Part shown: positions 18,640 through 28,264 of the stretch, piece by piece
Layout: every line of letters starts with the position of its first letter
Position numbering within the stretch: the stretch's first letter is position 1
Assembly: GCA_036381495.1 (NCBI GenBank)
Contig: DASVCS010000032.1
Coordinates: 25,034-89,033 of the forward strand
Length of the DNA: 64,000 nt
DNA from: DASVCS01 sp036381495
GTDB lineage: Bacteria; Gemmatimonadota; Gemmatimonadetes; Longimicrobiales; RSA9
Direction: 5' to 3'
Position numbers and translations under genes: made by a program
Notes under the pieces: generated by a model
What the model saw: only the letters and a program-made list of their open reading frames with translations
What the model was told of the DNA's origin: nothing
The model's database searches: none

Positions 18640-20126
18640 TGGGCCGCCTCCCCGTGGCTCTCGGTCGCGCCGTCCGCCGCACCGTCGGTGCCGGCCAACC
18701 CGGTCAGGATCGCGCGGCCCGTCCCGTCGATGTCGCCGGCGCCCATGGTGATACAGACGTCGCCCGGACGCAACGCGACGAGGAGCGCTTCCGCGAGGGC
18801 GTCCCGGTCCGCGTGATAGTGGACCGCTCGTGCGCCGGCGCTGCGAGCGGACTCCGCGACCCGCTCCCCGGTGACGCCCGGCAGCGGTGCCTCTCGCGCC
18901 GGATACACGTCCGTCACCCACACCTCGTCGGCACGGGCGAGCGCCCGGCCGAACTCCGCCGCGAAGTCACGGGTCCGCGTGTAGAGATGCGGCTGGAACA
19001 CGGCGACGAGCCGCGCGTCCGGGTACGCGGCCCGGGCCGCCGCCAGCGTGGCCTCGATCTCCGTCGGGTGGTGCGCGTAGTCGTCGATCACCAGGACGCC
19101 CGCCGCGCGGCCGATCTCCTGGAACCGACGCGCCACGCCCGTGAAGGCGGCCAGCGCGCGCCGCGCCGCATCGAAGTCCGCCCCCATGTGCCGCGCCGCG
19201 GCCCATGCGCCCAGCGCGTTGCGTACATTGTGCACGCCCGGCACGGCGAGCACCAGCTCACCCAGTAGCGCGCCGCGTTCGCGAACGCGGAACCGCGCGC
19301 CCCGGCCACGCACCTCGACCGCCTCCGCACGCAGTTCCGCCGCGGGCGCCAGGCCGTAGCCCAGCACCCGCCGGCCGGCCGCTTCAGATTTTAGGCGCCG
19401 GGCGCCCGCGTCATCGACGCAGACCGCGATCTGCCCCTCATCAGGCACCGGCGCCAGGAATTCACGAAATGCCTCTTCGACGGCGACGAGCGACCCGTAG
19501 ATGTCGAGGTGGTCCGCCTCGATCGTGGTGACCACCGCCACCTCGGGCCGTAGCGTCAGGAAGGAGCGATCGTACTCATCGGCCTCGACCACGAACAGCG
19601 AATCCGAGCCGACGCGCAGTCCGCCGCCCCACTCCGCGACGCGGCCGCCCACGAAGCCGGTCGGATCCAGCCCTGCTTCCGCCAGGATCGACGTCGTCAT
19701 TGCCGTTGTCGTCGTCTTGCCGTGTGTCCCCGCCACGGCCACCACCCGCCCCCGGTTGACCAGCGCACCCAGCGCCTGGGCCCGCTTCAGGACGGGGATC
19801 CCGCGCGCCCGCGCCGCGCTCAGCTCCGGGTGGTCCGGCGGCACCGCGGCCGTCGTGACCACCGCCACCGCGCCGGCCACGTGCGCCGCATCATGCCCCT
19901 GCGTCACCTCGGCGCCCAGCCGGCGCAGCGATTCGGCCACCTCGCCGGGGCGCGCGTCGCACCCGGTCACCCGGCCGCCGGACCGCAGGACGAGCTCGGC
20001 CAGCGCCGACATCCCCGCGCCGGAGATCCCGACGAAGTGCACGGCTCCGTTCCGGGCCAACTCCCGCAGGTCGAACTCCCGCGCGTCGCGCGCCGGCTGC
20101 CTGGCACCGCCCGGGCCGCGGCTCAT
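18636..20126 (-). CDS. murC: UDP-N-acetylmuramate-L-alanine ligase MurC
   Basis: Cytosolic Mur ligase adding L-Ala to UDP-MurNAc. 496 residues. Rossmann start HFVGISGAGMSALAE (30-44), ATP loop AVAGTHGKTTTTAM, EADEYDRSFL, TTIEADHLDIYGS and IDDYAHHPTEI, the latter two specific for MurC. The ATG at 20126 overlaps the murG stop as ATGA. The C-terminal 20 residues are Ala/Gly-rich. Confidence 0.98.
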   Translation of the reverse strand: MSRGPGGARQPARDAREFDLRELARNGAVHFVGISGAGMSALAELVLRSGGRVTGCDARPGEVAESLRRLGAEVTQGHDAAHVAGAVAVVTTAAVPPDHPELSAARARGIPVLKRAQALGALVNRGRVVAVAGTHGKTTTTAMTTSILAEAGLDPTGFVGGRVAEWGGGLRVGSDSLFVVEADEYDRSFLTLRPEVAVVTTIEADHLDIYGSLVAVEEAFREFLAPVPDEGQIAVCVDDAGARRLKSEAAGRRVLGYGLAPAAELRAEAVEVRGRGARFRVRERGALLGELVLAVPGVHNVRNALGAWAAARHMGADFDAARRALAAFTGVARRFQEIGRAAGVLVIDDYAHHPTEIEATLAAARAAYPDARLVAVFQPHLYTRTRDFAAEFGRALARADEVWVTDVYPAREAPLPGVTGERVAESARSAGARAVHYHADRDALAEALLVALRPGDVCITMGAGDIDGTGRAILTGLAGTDGAADGATESHGEAAQ

Positions 20127-21256
20127 CCGTCCTCCTCGAGCAGTGCGGCAAGGCGCTCGGCCACTTCACGCGCGGCATCCGGCCGCGCACGCTCACGCGC
20201 CCGCGCCGCCATCGTCTCGCGCCGCGCGGCATCCCCCGCGAGTCCGCGGATCTCCGACCACAGCCGCTCCGGCGTCAGCTCCGCCTCCGGCACGTAGACG
20301 GCCGCACCGGCACGCGCCAGCGCCTGTGCATTGTGCGTCTGATGGTCGGCCGCCGCCGTGGGGAGCGGCACCAGGACGGCGGGGATCCCCCACGCCAGCA
20401 GCTCGGCCGTCGCCATGGCGCCCGCCCGCGACAGCGCGAGGTCCGCCGCGGCCAGCGCCCGCGGCATCGCCTCGATGTAACCGAGCGTCCGGACCCAGCC
20501 GTCCACGCCGAGCGGCTCGAGCCGCTCCGCGATGCTCTCCAGGTGCGCCGGCCCCGTCGCCCACAGGATCTCGAGGCCCGCCGGCCGCGGCGGCAGCGCG
20601 CCCGCCGCCACCTGCGTGAGCGCCGCGACCAGCGCCTCGTTCACCGCGCGCGCACCCTGGCTGCCGCCCACGACCAGGACCACGACCGCCGCCGGATCCA
20701 GCCCGAAGTCGCTGCGACACGCCGCGCGGTCGAGGCGCGGGTCCGGCGGCCGGATCGGGTTGCCCAACGCGAACACCCGGGTCCGCCGCCCCGGCCGCAG
20801 GTACGCCTCCGCCTCCGGAAACCCCAGATGGATCTGGCGCGCCCAGCGAGCCAGCCAGCGCGTGGTCAGCCCGGGATACGAGTTCTGCTCCTGGAGCGCC
20901 AGCGGCACGCCGCGCAGCAGCGCCCACGCGCCCGCCGGCCCGCTCGCGTAACCGCCCGTCCCCACCACCAACCGCGGCCGGAACCGCCGGAACAGTCGCG
21001 ACAGCCCCCGCCAGCTCCCGATTGCCGACGGGATCAGCCGCCAGTTCCGCCAGACCCGGCTCCGGCGGATCGGCTCGAGCGGGAGTAGCGTGTGCGGCCG
21101 CCCCTCGGCCGGGAGCACGCGCGCCTCGACGCCCCGCCGCGCGCCCACGAAGTGGATCGCCACGCCCGGCCGGACCGCCTCGAGCGCGCCCGCCAGCGCC
21201 AGCGCCGGATACAGATGGCCGCCGGTCCCGCCGCCCGCGAAGATCACGCGACTCAC
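20123..21256 (-). CDS. murG: MurG: undecaprenyl-diphospho-muramoylpentapeptide N-acetylglucosaminyltransferase
   Basis: Peripheral membrane GT28 glycosyltransferase converting lipid I to lipid II. 377 residues. N-terminal loop FAGGGTGGHLYPALALA, GTGGYASGPAGAWAL, QEQNSYPGLTTRWLAR, GGSQGARAVNEAL in the second Rossmann domain, and SRAGAMATAELLAWGIPAVLVPLP for UDP-GlcNAc. The GTG at 21256 overlaps the ftsW stop as GTGA; a much longer open frame upstream is a shadow of ftsW. Confidence 0.97.
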   Translation of the reverse strand: MSRVIFAGGGTGGHLYPALALAGALEAVRPGVAIHFVGARRGVEARVLPAEGRPHTLLPLEPIRRSRVWRNWRLIPSAIGSWRGLSRLFRRFRPRLVVGTGGYASGPAGAWALLRGVPLALQEQNSYPGLTTRWLARWARQIHLGFPEAEAYLRPGRRTRVFALGNPIRPPDPRLDRAACRSDFGLDPAAVVVLVVGGSQGARAVNEALVAALTQVAAGALPPRPAGLEILWATGPAHLESIAERLEPLGVDGWVRTLGYIEAMPRALAAADLALSRAGAMATAELLAWGIPAVLVPLPTAAADHQTHNAQALARAGAAVYVPEAELTPERLWSEIRGLAGDAARRETMAARARERARPDAAREVAERLAALLEEDG

Positions 21257-22467
21257 CCGCCCCCCCCCGCCGCCGTGGCGCTTCCCGATGCCGCGGCCGC
21301 ACCCGCCCGCGCAATGCTCAGCAGCACGCCGACCGCGGCCAGACACACCAGCAGACTCGACCGGCCGTACGAGATGAACGGCAGCGTCACGCCCGTCGTC
21401 GGAACCAGCGCCAGGTTCACCGCCATGTGCAACAGCGCCTGCACCACGATCAGATTCGTGAGTCCCACCGCCAGCAGGCAGCCGAACAGGTCCGGCGCCT
21501 GCCGCGCCACCCGGTAGCCGACCAGCGCGAACGTCGCGAAGAGCGTCACCAACGCGAGCACGCCCAGAAAGCCCCACTCCTCCCCGATGATCGCGAAGAT
21601 GAAATCGTTGTGCGGCTCCGGCAGGAAGCCGAACTTCTGCTCGCCTCGGCCGAATCCGCGCCCGAGCACGCCGCCGCTTCCGACCGCGATCAACGCCTGG
21701 TTGATCTGGTAGCTCATCCCCGCCGGGTCCTGAGTCGGATCGAGGAACGCGACGACCCGGCGCATCCGGTACGCCACCGCCTCGACCTGCCCCCAGAGTA
21801 CGGGCAATCCCACGACCGCGAGCACCAGGAAGTGCCCGATTCGCGCGCCGGCCGCGAACACCACCAGCGCCGCGAGCAGCAGCACCAGCAGCGCGCTCGA
21901 CAGACTCGGCTGCAACACGATCAGCCCGTCCACCGCCGCCCACACCACGAGGAACGGCAGCAACCCGCGGCTCAGACTCGACAGCCGCTCCTGCTTCTTC
22001 ACCGCCAGCGCCGCCGTCCACACCACGAGCGACAGCTTCGCGAATTCCGACGGCTGCAACGCCAGTGGCCCGAGCATCAACCAGCGGCGCGCGCCGTTGA
22101 TCTCCGGCGCGATCGCGTGTGTCACGGGCAACACCACGATCACCAGCAGCAGCGCCGTCCCGCCCAGCAGCGGCCAGGCGAGCCGCCGCAGCCAGCGGTA
22201 GTCCACCCGCGCCAGCACCGCCAGCGCGACCAACCCCAGCGCCCCGCCCGCCGCCTGGCGCACCACGAAGTAGTAATCCTCGAGCCCTCCCGTCTGCGCC
22301 ATCACCGCGCTCGCGCTGTAGACCATGACCAGCCCGAACGAGAGCAACGCCACCGTCAGGCCCAGGAGCGCCGGCCCCTCCCAGCCGATCCCCAGCCGCG
22401 ATGCGGGCCGTCCCGCTTCCGCGACCTCCCGCCACGACGCCACCGCCATCGGACCGCCGCTATCCAT
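21253..22467 (-). CDS. ftsW: FtsW, SEDS-family peptidoglycan glycosyltransferase
   Basis: Polytopic membrane protein of about 404 residues with roughly ten TM helices; polymerises lipid II at the septum with FtsI. Family motifs: ALLSFGLVMVYSAS in the first helix, INGARRWLMLGPLALQPSEFAKLSLVVW with the PSEFAK block, QPSLSSALLVLLL, GEEWGFLGVLALV, and TTGVTLPFISYGRSSLL near the end. The ATG at 22467 overlaps murD by 8 nt; an alternative ATG lies at 22449. The extreme C-terminus is Ala/Gly-rich. Confidence 0.96.
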   Translation of the reverse strand: MDSGGPMAVASWREVAEAGRPASRLGIGWEGPALLGLTVALLSFGLVMVYSASAVMAQTGGLEDYYFVVRQAAGGALGLVALAVLARVDYRWLRRLAWPLLGGTALLLVIVVLPVTHAIAPEINGARRWLMLGPLALQPSEFAKLSLVVWTAALAVKKQERLSSLSRGLLPFLVVWAAVDGLIVLQPSLSSALLVLLLAALVVFAAGARIGHFLVLAVVGLPVLWGQVEAVAYRMRRVVAFLDPTQDPAGMSYQINQALIAVGSGGVLGRGFGRGEQKFGFLPEPHNDFIFAIIGEEWGFLGVLALVTLFATFALVGYRVARQAPDLFGCLLAVGLTNLIVVQALLHMAVNLALVPTTGVTLPFISYGRSSLLVCLAAVGVLLSIARAGAAAASGSATAAGGGG

Positions 22468-23833
22468 GCGCCTCATCCCCACGGGCCAGCGCCGTGAACC
22501 GGCGCCCCCGCTCCTCGTAGTCCCGGAACATGTCGAAGCTCGCGCACGCCGGAGAGAGCAGCACCACGTCGCCGGGCTCCGCCAACGCCGCCGCGCGCGC
22601 CACCACCGCCTCGAATCCGCCATCCACGCGCTCGACCCGGATCTGGGCACCGAGGTCCGACACCACCTGTGCCGCCGCCTCGCCGTACGCGATCACCACC
22701 TTCACCGCAGAACGCAGCTCCGGCAGCAACCCCGTGTACGGCTCTCCCTTGTGCCGCCCTCCCAGCAACAACACGGTCGGACGCGTCATGCTCCGCAACG
22801 CCACCCGCGTCGAGGCGAGGTTCGTCGCCTTCGAGTCGTTGATCCAGAGCACGCCATCTCGCTCCGCGACCGGCTCGAGGCGGTGCGCCAGCGCACGGAA
22901 GCTCCGCAGACCCTCGCGCACCGCATCCACGCTCGCCCCCGCCGCGACCGCCGCGACCGCGGCCGCCAGCGCGTTCGCCCGGTTGTGCGCGCCCAGAAGC
23001 TGCAACTCGTCCGCACCCACCAGCGCGACGTCGGCGCCGCCGAGCCGCAACCTCAACTCGCCCGTCTCCGCCACGTACCCGCCCTCCTCGCCCGCAGCCG
23101 GCTCGCCGTTCACCCGGAACAGGTAGCGGCGCCCCGGCGCGACCCCAGCCAGCGCCACCGCCTCCGGTTGCTCGCCGTTCAGCACCCATACGCTCTCCGC
23201 CGTCGCGTTCTCGAACACCCGCGCCTTGTCCCCGTAATACGCCGCCACCGACGGGTACCGGTCCAGGTGGTCCGGCGAGAGGTTCGTCAACACGCCGATC
23301 CGCGGCGCGAACGTGTCGATGTCCGCGAGCTGGAACGAACTCGCCTCGACCACCACCCAGTCCGGCGGCGGCTCGCGCAGCGCCACCTCCGAGAGCGCCA
23401 GCCCGATGTTCCCCGCCGCCGGCGCGGACAGCCCCGCCGCCTCGAGCAGGTGCGACGCGAGCGCCGTCGTCGTCGTCTTGCCGTTCGTCCCCGTCACCGC
23501 AACGACCGGGCAGCGCAGCCGCCGGAACGCGAACTCGAGCTCGGAGACCCGCGGCAGTGCCCGGATCCTCGGCTCCTCGAGCACCGCCGCCGTCGGCGGG
23601 ATCCCCGGACTCACCACCAGCAGGTCGCACGCGGCCAGCGAGTCCACCGAGTGCCCACCCACCTCCGCCTCGCCGCCGGCGCGCCGCACCGCCTCCGCTG
23701 CCGCCCGCAGCTCGGGCGAGTCCCCGGCATCGGACGCGAAAACACGCTCACCCGCCGCGAGCGCCAGCTCCGCCGCCGCCCGCCCACTCCGCGCGAGCCC
23801 CAGCACGCCGATCCGCCGCGCATCGCCGCTCAC
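22460..23833 (-). CDS. murD: UDP-N-acetylmuramoyl-L-alanine-D-glutamate ligase MurD
   Basis: Cytosolic Mur ligase that adds D-Glu. 457 residues. GVLGLARSGRAAAELAL at the N-terminus, ATP loop AVTGTNGKTTTTALASHLL, EASSFQLADID, LTNLSPDHLDRYPS and WINDSKATNLAST are all characteristic of MurD. A 214-bp gap (23834-24047) with GC-rich, partly iterated CGTCCCACGGC-like sequence separates it from mraY; no gene is apparent there. Confidence 0.97.
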   Translation of the reverse strand: MSGDARRIGVLGLARSGRAAAELALAAGERVFASDAGDSPELRAAAEAVRRAGGEAEVGGHSVDSLAACDLLVVSPGIPPTAAVLEEPRIRALPRVSELEFAFRRLRCPVVAVTGTNGKTTTTALASHLLEAAGLSAPAAGNIGLALSEVALREPPPDWVVVEASSFQLADIDTFAPRIGVLTNLSPDHLDRYPSVAAYYGDKARVFENATAESVWVLNGEQPEAVALAGVAPGRRYLFRVNGEPAAGEEGGYVAETGELRLRLGGADVALVGADELQLLGAHNRANALAAAVAAVAAGASVDAVREGLRSFRALAHRLEPVAERDGVLWINDSKATNLASTRVALRSMTRPTVLLLGGRHKGEPYTGLLPELRSAVKVVIAYGEAAAQVVSDLGAQIRVERVDGGFEAVVARAAALAEPGDVVLLSPACASFDMFRDYEERGRRFTALARGDEAHG

Positions 23834-24047
23834 CCGCGGCCCCCTCCGCTCGCCGCGCTCCCCACTCCCGCGACCACGGCACGGCCGCCCGCCGGGGTCC
23901 CGCCCGCCGCACCGCCGTCCGTCCCACGGCCGTCGGTCACGTCGGCACCCCCGGCATCGCCGCCCGTCCCACGGCGACCCATCACGGCGCGGCGCGCACG
24001 CGCCCGCGTTCGGCCACCCGGCCCCCGCCGGACCACCGAAGCCCGCC

Positions 24048-25154
24048 TCATCGGATCTTCAGCGTGCTGAAGGCCAGCAGCGTGAACAGGATCCCCAGGA
24101 TCCAGAACCGGATGATCACCTTGCTCTCCGGCCAGCCACTTTTCTCGAAGTGGTGATGGAGCGGCGCCATCCGGAAGATCCGCTGACCGCGACCGTCGCG
24201 CCGCGCCGTGTACTTGAAGTACCCGACCTGAAGGATCACCGAGAGCGCTTCCAGGACGAAGACGCCGCCCACGATCACGAGCAGGAACTCCGCCTTCAGC
24301 AGCACCGCCACCGCGCCGATCGCGCCGCCGATCGCCAGCGAGCCGGTGTCTCCCATGAACACCTCCGCCGGGTGCGCGTTGAACCAGAGAAAACCCAGCG
24401 CCGCACCGGTCAGCGCCACACAGAAGACCGACAGCTCGCCCGACCCCGGGAGATAGAACAATCCGAGGTACTTCGACGTGTCCACCCGCCCGATCAGGTA
24501 CGCGAAGACCGCGAACGTCGCCGCCGCGATCGCCGACAGCCCCGCCGCCAGGCCATCCAGCCCATCGCTCAGGTTGACCGCGTTCGAGCTCCCCATCAAC
24601 ACCACGGTCACCCACGGAAAGAACACGGCGCCCCAGATCGCCAGGTGGTGATCCGCGAAGAACGGGACCCCCGTCCAGTTCGCCGGGACCGGACTGATCG
24701 GGAAGAACCACAGAAAGAACGCCACGCCCAGACCGAGCGCCCCCTGGCCGATGAGCTTGTAGCGGCCGACCAGCCCCTCGGTCCGCCGCCGCACCACCTT
24801 CAGGTAGTCGTCCACGAAGCCGAGAACGCCCATCCCCACGAGCACGACGAGCGCGATGATCGTGTACGGATTCGTCAGCTCCGCCCACAGCAACGTCGCC
24901 GTCACCGTCGCCACGAGGATCAGCACGCCCCCCATGGTGGGCGTGCCCGCCTTGCTCAGATGCGTGGCGGGGCCGTCCTCCCGCACCACCTGACCCACGC
25001 GCAGCGTCCGTAGCCATCGGATGATCGATGGGCCGAGCAGGAACGACAGCACCAGCGCCGTCACCATGGCGCCCGCCGCCCGGAACGTGATGTACCGGAA
25101 TAGATTGAAGAAGATATGGTGTTCCGCCAGCGGATACAACAGGTGATAGAGCAC
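24048..25154 (-). CDS. mraY: MraY: phospho-N-acetylmuramoyl-pentapeptide transferase
   Basis: Integral membrane enzyme making lipid I from UDP-MurNAc-pentapeptide and undecaprenyl phosphate. 368 residues, ten TM helices. Signature segments: LSKAGTPTMGGVLIL, VDDYLKVV (catalytic Asp pair), NAVNLSDGLDGLAAG, FNAHPAEVFMGDTGSLAIGG and the C-terminal RMAPLHHHFEKSGWPESKVIIRFWI. Starts at GTG 25154, 3 bp after the murF stop. Confidence 0.98.
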   Translation of the reverse strand: MLYHLLYPLAEHHIFFNLFRYITFRAAGAMVTALVLSFLLGPSIIRWLRTLRVGQVVREDGPATHLSKAGTPTMGGVLILVATVTATLLWAELTNPYTIIALVVLVGMGVLGFVDDYLKVVRRRTEGLVGRYKLIGQGALGLGVAFFLWFFPISPVPANWTGVPFFADHHLAIWGAVFFPWVTVVLMGSSNAVNLSDGLDGLAAGLSAIAAATFAVFAYLIGRVDTSKYLGLFYLPGSGELSVFCVALTGAALGFLWFNAHPAEVFMGDTGSLAIGGAIGAVAVLLKAEFLLVIVGGVFVLEALSVILQVGYFKYTARRDGRGQRIFRMAPLHHHFEKSGWPESKVIIRFWILGILFTLLAFSTLKIR

Positions 25155-25157
25155 CCG

Positions 25158-26762
25158 TCACGCTCCCGTCGTTGGCCCCGCGTCGTCGCGCCGCCGCCGC
25201 GTCTCCACCTCGCGAATCGGCATCGAATCCGCCCAGTCCGCCTCCAGGTGCGGGAGGAGGCGCTCGAGCGCCACGCCCCGCGACCCCTTCAGCAACACGA
25301 CCTCCTCGCCCGTCAAACGGCGCGCCAACAGCGGGTAGGCATCCAGTGGATCCTCCTCCCGCACCAGTCGCGCACCCAGCGAATCCGCCAGCGGCTCGAA
25401 CGCCGCAACGAACTCGCCCGTCGCCACGATCAGATCCACGGCCGCCGCCGACACCGCCTCCGCCGTCCGCCGGTGCAGTTCCGCGCTCCCGGACCCCAGC
25501 TCCCGCATGGTCCCGAGCACCGCAACCCGCCCGCCGCCGCGCGGCAGCGAGATCAGCAGGTCCACGGCCGCGGCGACACTCGCCGGATTCGCGTTGTAGC
25601 AGTCCACGATCACGGTCAGACCACCGACCCGCCGGATCTCCGCCCGCATCGCCGCCGGTGCCACCGTGGCCACTGCGGCCGCCGCAGCCGCCTCATCCAC
25701 GCCCCACTCCGCGCCCAAGCCCAGCGCCAGCAACGCATTACGCGCGTTCGGCCGCCCATGTAGCGACAGCCGCACCTCGTGGCCACGCCAGTAGAACCGC
25801 GCCCGCCCCGCCTCATCCAGCGCGAGCGACTCGGCACGGAACTGCGGGTCCGCGCGCTCGGTCCAGCCCGCGACCGCGACGCGCGGCGCCAGTTCTCGCG
25901 CCCGCTCCACCAGCACCGCGGGATCGTCCGCCACCAACGCGAACCCCTCCGGTCGCAACGCCGGCAACATCGACGTCTCCTCGCGCAACACGCCCTCGAG
26001 GTCGCCCAGCCCTTCGAGGTGCTCCTCCGCGATCCCCGTGATGATCACGGCGTCCGGCTCGAGAATCGTCGCCAGTTCGGCGATCTCGCCCGGGATGTTC
26101 GTGCCGGCCTCGACGACGAGCGCCTCCGTCTCCGCCGGCGCCGCGAGCACCGTCAGCGGCACGCCGATGCGGTTGTTCAGGTTGCCCTTCGTCGCGTGCA
26201 CGCGATAGCGCGTTTCCAGAACGACGCGCGCGAGTTCCTTCGTCGTCGTCTTTCCGTTGCTGCCGACGATGGCGCAGACCCGCGCGCCCAAGTGCACCCG
26301 GTAGTGCCGCGCCAGGCGCCCGAGCGCGACCAGGGTGTCCGGGACGACGTAGTAGACCAGATCCTCGGGCGCACCGTCCGGCACCCGGTCGACGACGGCG
26401 CCGCGCGCACCCTTCGCGGCCGCTTCGCCCAGAAACTCGTGCGCGTCGAACCGCTCGCCTCGCAGCGCGACGAACAGCGCGCCCTCCGTGAGCGTCCGCG
26501 TATCCGTCGCGACAGCCGTGAAATAAGGGCTGGGGCTGGGGCTGGGGCTAGGGCTAGGTGGAGTCCCTCGTCCCTTTCCGTGCGTGAGCGCGTGCGCGAC
26601 CGCCCCCGAGCCCGTTCCGGTCCCACGCGGCGCAACCGCCGCTCCCGTTCCCGGCTGTTCCCCAGCCCCAGCCCTAGCCCTAGCCCCAGCCCTAACGTGC
26701 CGGCGCTCCGCGCCGCCCCCCAGCGCCTCGCGCACCGCTGCATCCGTCCAGAAGCCGTTCAC
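25158..26762 (-). CDS. murF: MurF with an in-frame repeat insertion: UDP-MurNAc-tripeptide-D-Ala-D-Ala ligase
   Basis: Final cytosolic Mur ligase, joining D-Ala-D-Ala to UDP-MurNAc-tripeptide. 534 residues against the usual 450-470. The core is intact: VATDTRTLTEGALFVALRGERFDAHEF, ATP loop IVGSNGKTTTKELARVVL, TKGNLNNRIGVPLTVL, EAGTNIPGEIAEL and VDCYNANPASV. The excess is near the N-terminus: about 57 residues (roughly 19-76) of Arg/Ala/Gly followed by alternating Ser-Pro separate MNGFWTDAAVREALGG from the TDTR motif, which in E. coli lies near residue 30. This segment coincides with repeat copy 3 and keeps the frame open. The GTG start at 26762 overlaps the murE stop as GTGA. Confidence 0.95.
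   Translation of the reverse strand: MNGFWTDAAVREALGGGAERRHVRAGARARAGAGEQPGTGAAVAPRGTGTGSGAVAHALTHGKGRGTPPSPSPSPSPSPYFTAVATDTRTLTEGALFVALRGERFDAHEFLGEAAAKGARGAVVDRVPDGAPEDLVYYVVPDTLVALGRLARHYRVHLGARVCAIVGSNGKTTTKELARVVLETRYRVHATKGNLNNRIGVPLTVLAAPAETEALVVEAGTNIPGEIAELATILEPDAVIITGIAEEHLEGLGDLEGVLREETSMLPALRPEGFALVADDPAVLVERARELAPRVAVAGWTERADPQFRAESLALDEAGRARFYWRGHEVRLSLHGRPNARNALLALGLGAEWGVDEAAAAAAVATVAPAAMRAEIRRVGGLTVIVDCYNANPASVAAAVDLLISLPRGGGRVAVLGTMRELGSGSAELHRRTAEAVSAAAVDLIVATGEFVAAFEPLADSLGARLVREEDPLDAYPLLARRLTGEEVVLLKGSRGVALERLLPHLEADWADSMPIREVETRRRRDDAGPTTGA
26526..26694. repeat. Diverged copy 3 of the GC-rich repeat element, inside murF
   Basis: Inverted hexamer arms bound the element: plus-strand GGGGCT/AGGGCT units at 26526-26558 and their complement AGCCCC/AGCCCT at 26660-26694. 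Between them are GTGCGTGAGCGCGTGCGC-type and CCCGTTCCCGG-type blocks as in copy 2. The GTTTACGTTTACG block is absent. The element is read through as coding sequence. Confidence 0.75.
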
Positions 26763-28264
26763 GCGGTCACCTCCCGGACGCCGTCGGCCAGGAGCTTGCG
26801 CACGACTTCGCGCTCGTCGAACGGGATCTTCTGCTTCCCCACGATCTGATACGTCTCGTGCCCCTTGCCGGCGAGGAGCACCATGTCTTCGGCGCGCGCC
26901 GATCCCAGTGCCCGTGCGATCGCCGCCCGGCGGTCCGGGATCCGGATGTAGTCGCCGCGCGGCATCCCCGCCACGATCTCGTCGATGATCGCCTCGGGAT
27001 CCTCCGTCCGCGGGTTGTCCGACGTCACGATCGCGATGTCGGCGAGACGTTCCGCCACGGCGCCCATCATCGGCCGCTTGCCGCGGTCACGCTCGCCGCC
27101 GGCGCCGAAGACGAGGATGAGGCGGCCGGGCACCAGCGGCCGCAGCGCACGCAGCGCCTGCTCGAGGGCGTACGGCTTGTGGGCGTAGTCGGTCAGCACC
27201 GGGCAGGGCGCGTCGGCGATCCGCTCGAGCCGCCCGGGCACCTGTGGCACGGTGTGCAGCCGCTCCGCGATCTCGTCGAGCCCGAGCCCGAGCGCGTGGC
27301 ACGCCGCCGCCGCGGCCAGCGCGTTCTGGACGTTGAACGCGCCCAGGAGCGGCAGCTCGACGGGGACGGCGCCCACCGGCGTGAGCAGCCGGAAGCGGGC
27401 ACCGAACGCGCCGAGCACGACCTCCTCCGCCCGCACATCGGCATCCGCGGCCGTCAGCGCGAACCGGAGCGCACGCGGCGCCTGCTCGGCCAGCCCCGTC
27501 CAGGCCGGATCCTCCGCGTTCACCACGGCCACGCCGTCGGGCCGGAGCCGCTCGACCAGCGACCGCTTCGCCGCACGGTACGCCTCCTCCGTCCCGTGGT
27601 AGTCCAGGTGGTCGCGCGTCAGGTTGATGAAGATCGCGGCATCGAAGTGGAGTGCGTAGACGCGTCCCTGCTCGAGTGCGTGGGACGAGACCTCGGCCGC
27701 CAGTGCCTGCGTGCCCCGGTCCCGCAGCGCGCGCAGCGTTCGCGCCAGCTCCACCGGGCCGGGCGTCGTCAGCGAATCGCTCCCGGGCAGCGGCCGGCCA
27801 TCGTCGAGGATCGCGCCCAGCGTCCCGAGCGATGCCGCCGCGTGCCGCGCACCCAGCAGGTGTCGCAGCAACCAGACGGTCGTCGTCTTCCCGTTCGTGC
27901 CGGTCACGCCGATGAGCATCATTTCGGCCGCGGGATCGCCGTACGCCAGCGCCGCCGCGAGCGCGGCCGCGCGCCGGCCATCCCGGACCACCACCTGGGG
28001 CAGCTCGCTCCCGTCGACGGGCCGCTCGACCAGCGCCGCAGCCGCACCCGCGGACTCCGCGACCGGTACGAAGGCGTGCGCATCCGCAGTGGTCCCGGCC
28101 CACGCACAGAACAGCTCGCCGCGCTGAACCCGGCGACTGTCATCCGCAATGCCCGTCAGCATGGGATCCGCCGCCGGCCGCGTGACCAGCAGTCCCGCCC
28201 GTTCCAGTCGCTCCACCACTTCCGCAAGGCGGAACGGCTGCGCCGTCGGATGCCGCGCGCTCAA
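26759..28264 (-). CDS. murE: MurE: UDP-MurNAc-tripeptide synthetase (meso-DAP type)
   Basis: Mur ligase adding the third stem residue. 501 residues. ATP loop GVTGTNGKTTTVWLLRHLL, TTPGPVELARTLRAL, EVSSHALEQGRV, INLTRDHLDYHGTEE, and SDNPRTEDP; the DNPR box is the known determinant for meso-diaminopimelate, predicting DAP-type peptidoglycan. The start is a TTG at 28264 that overlaps the ftsI stop as TTGA. Confidence 0.97.
   Translation of the reverse strand: MSARHPTAQPFRLAEVVERLERAGLLVTRPAADPMLTGIADDSRRVQRGELFCAWAGTTADAHAFVPVAESAGAAAALVERPVDGSELPQVVVRDGRRAAALAAALAYGDPAAEMMLIGVTGTNGKTTTVWLLRHLLGARHAAASLGTLGAILDDGRPLPGSDSLTTPGPVELARTLRALRDRGTQALAAEVSSHALEQGRVYALHFDAAIFINLTRDHLDYHGTEEAYRAAKRSLVERLRPDGVAVVNAEDPAWTGLAEQAPRALRFALTAADADVRAEEVVLGAFGARFRLLTPVGAVPVELPLLGAFNVQNALAAAAACHALGLGLDEIAERLHTVPQVPGRLERIADAPCPVLTDYAHKPYALEQALRALRPLVPGRLILVFGAGGERDRGKRPMMGAVAERLADIAIVTSDNPRTEDPEAIIDEIVAGMPRGDYIRIPDRRAAIARALGSARAEDMVLLAGKGHETYQIVGKQKIPFDEREVVRKLLADGVREVTA

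Noticed and set aside
26526..26694. Hexamer iterations read as telomere-like or CRISPR-like sequence
   Set aside because: The units are short, impure, form inverted arms, and have no spacer structure; they lie inside a coding gene.
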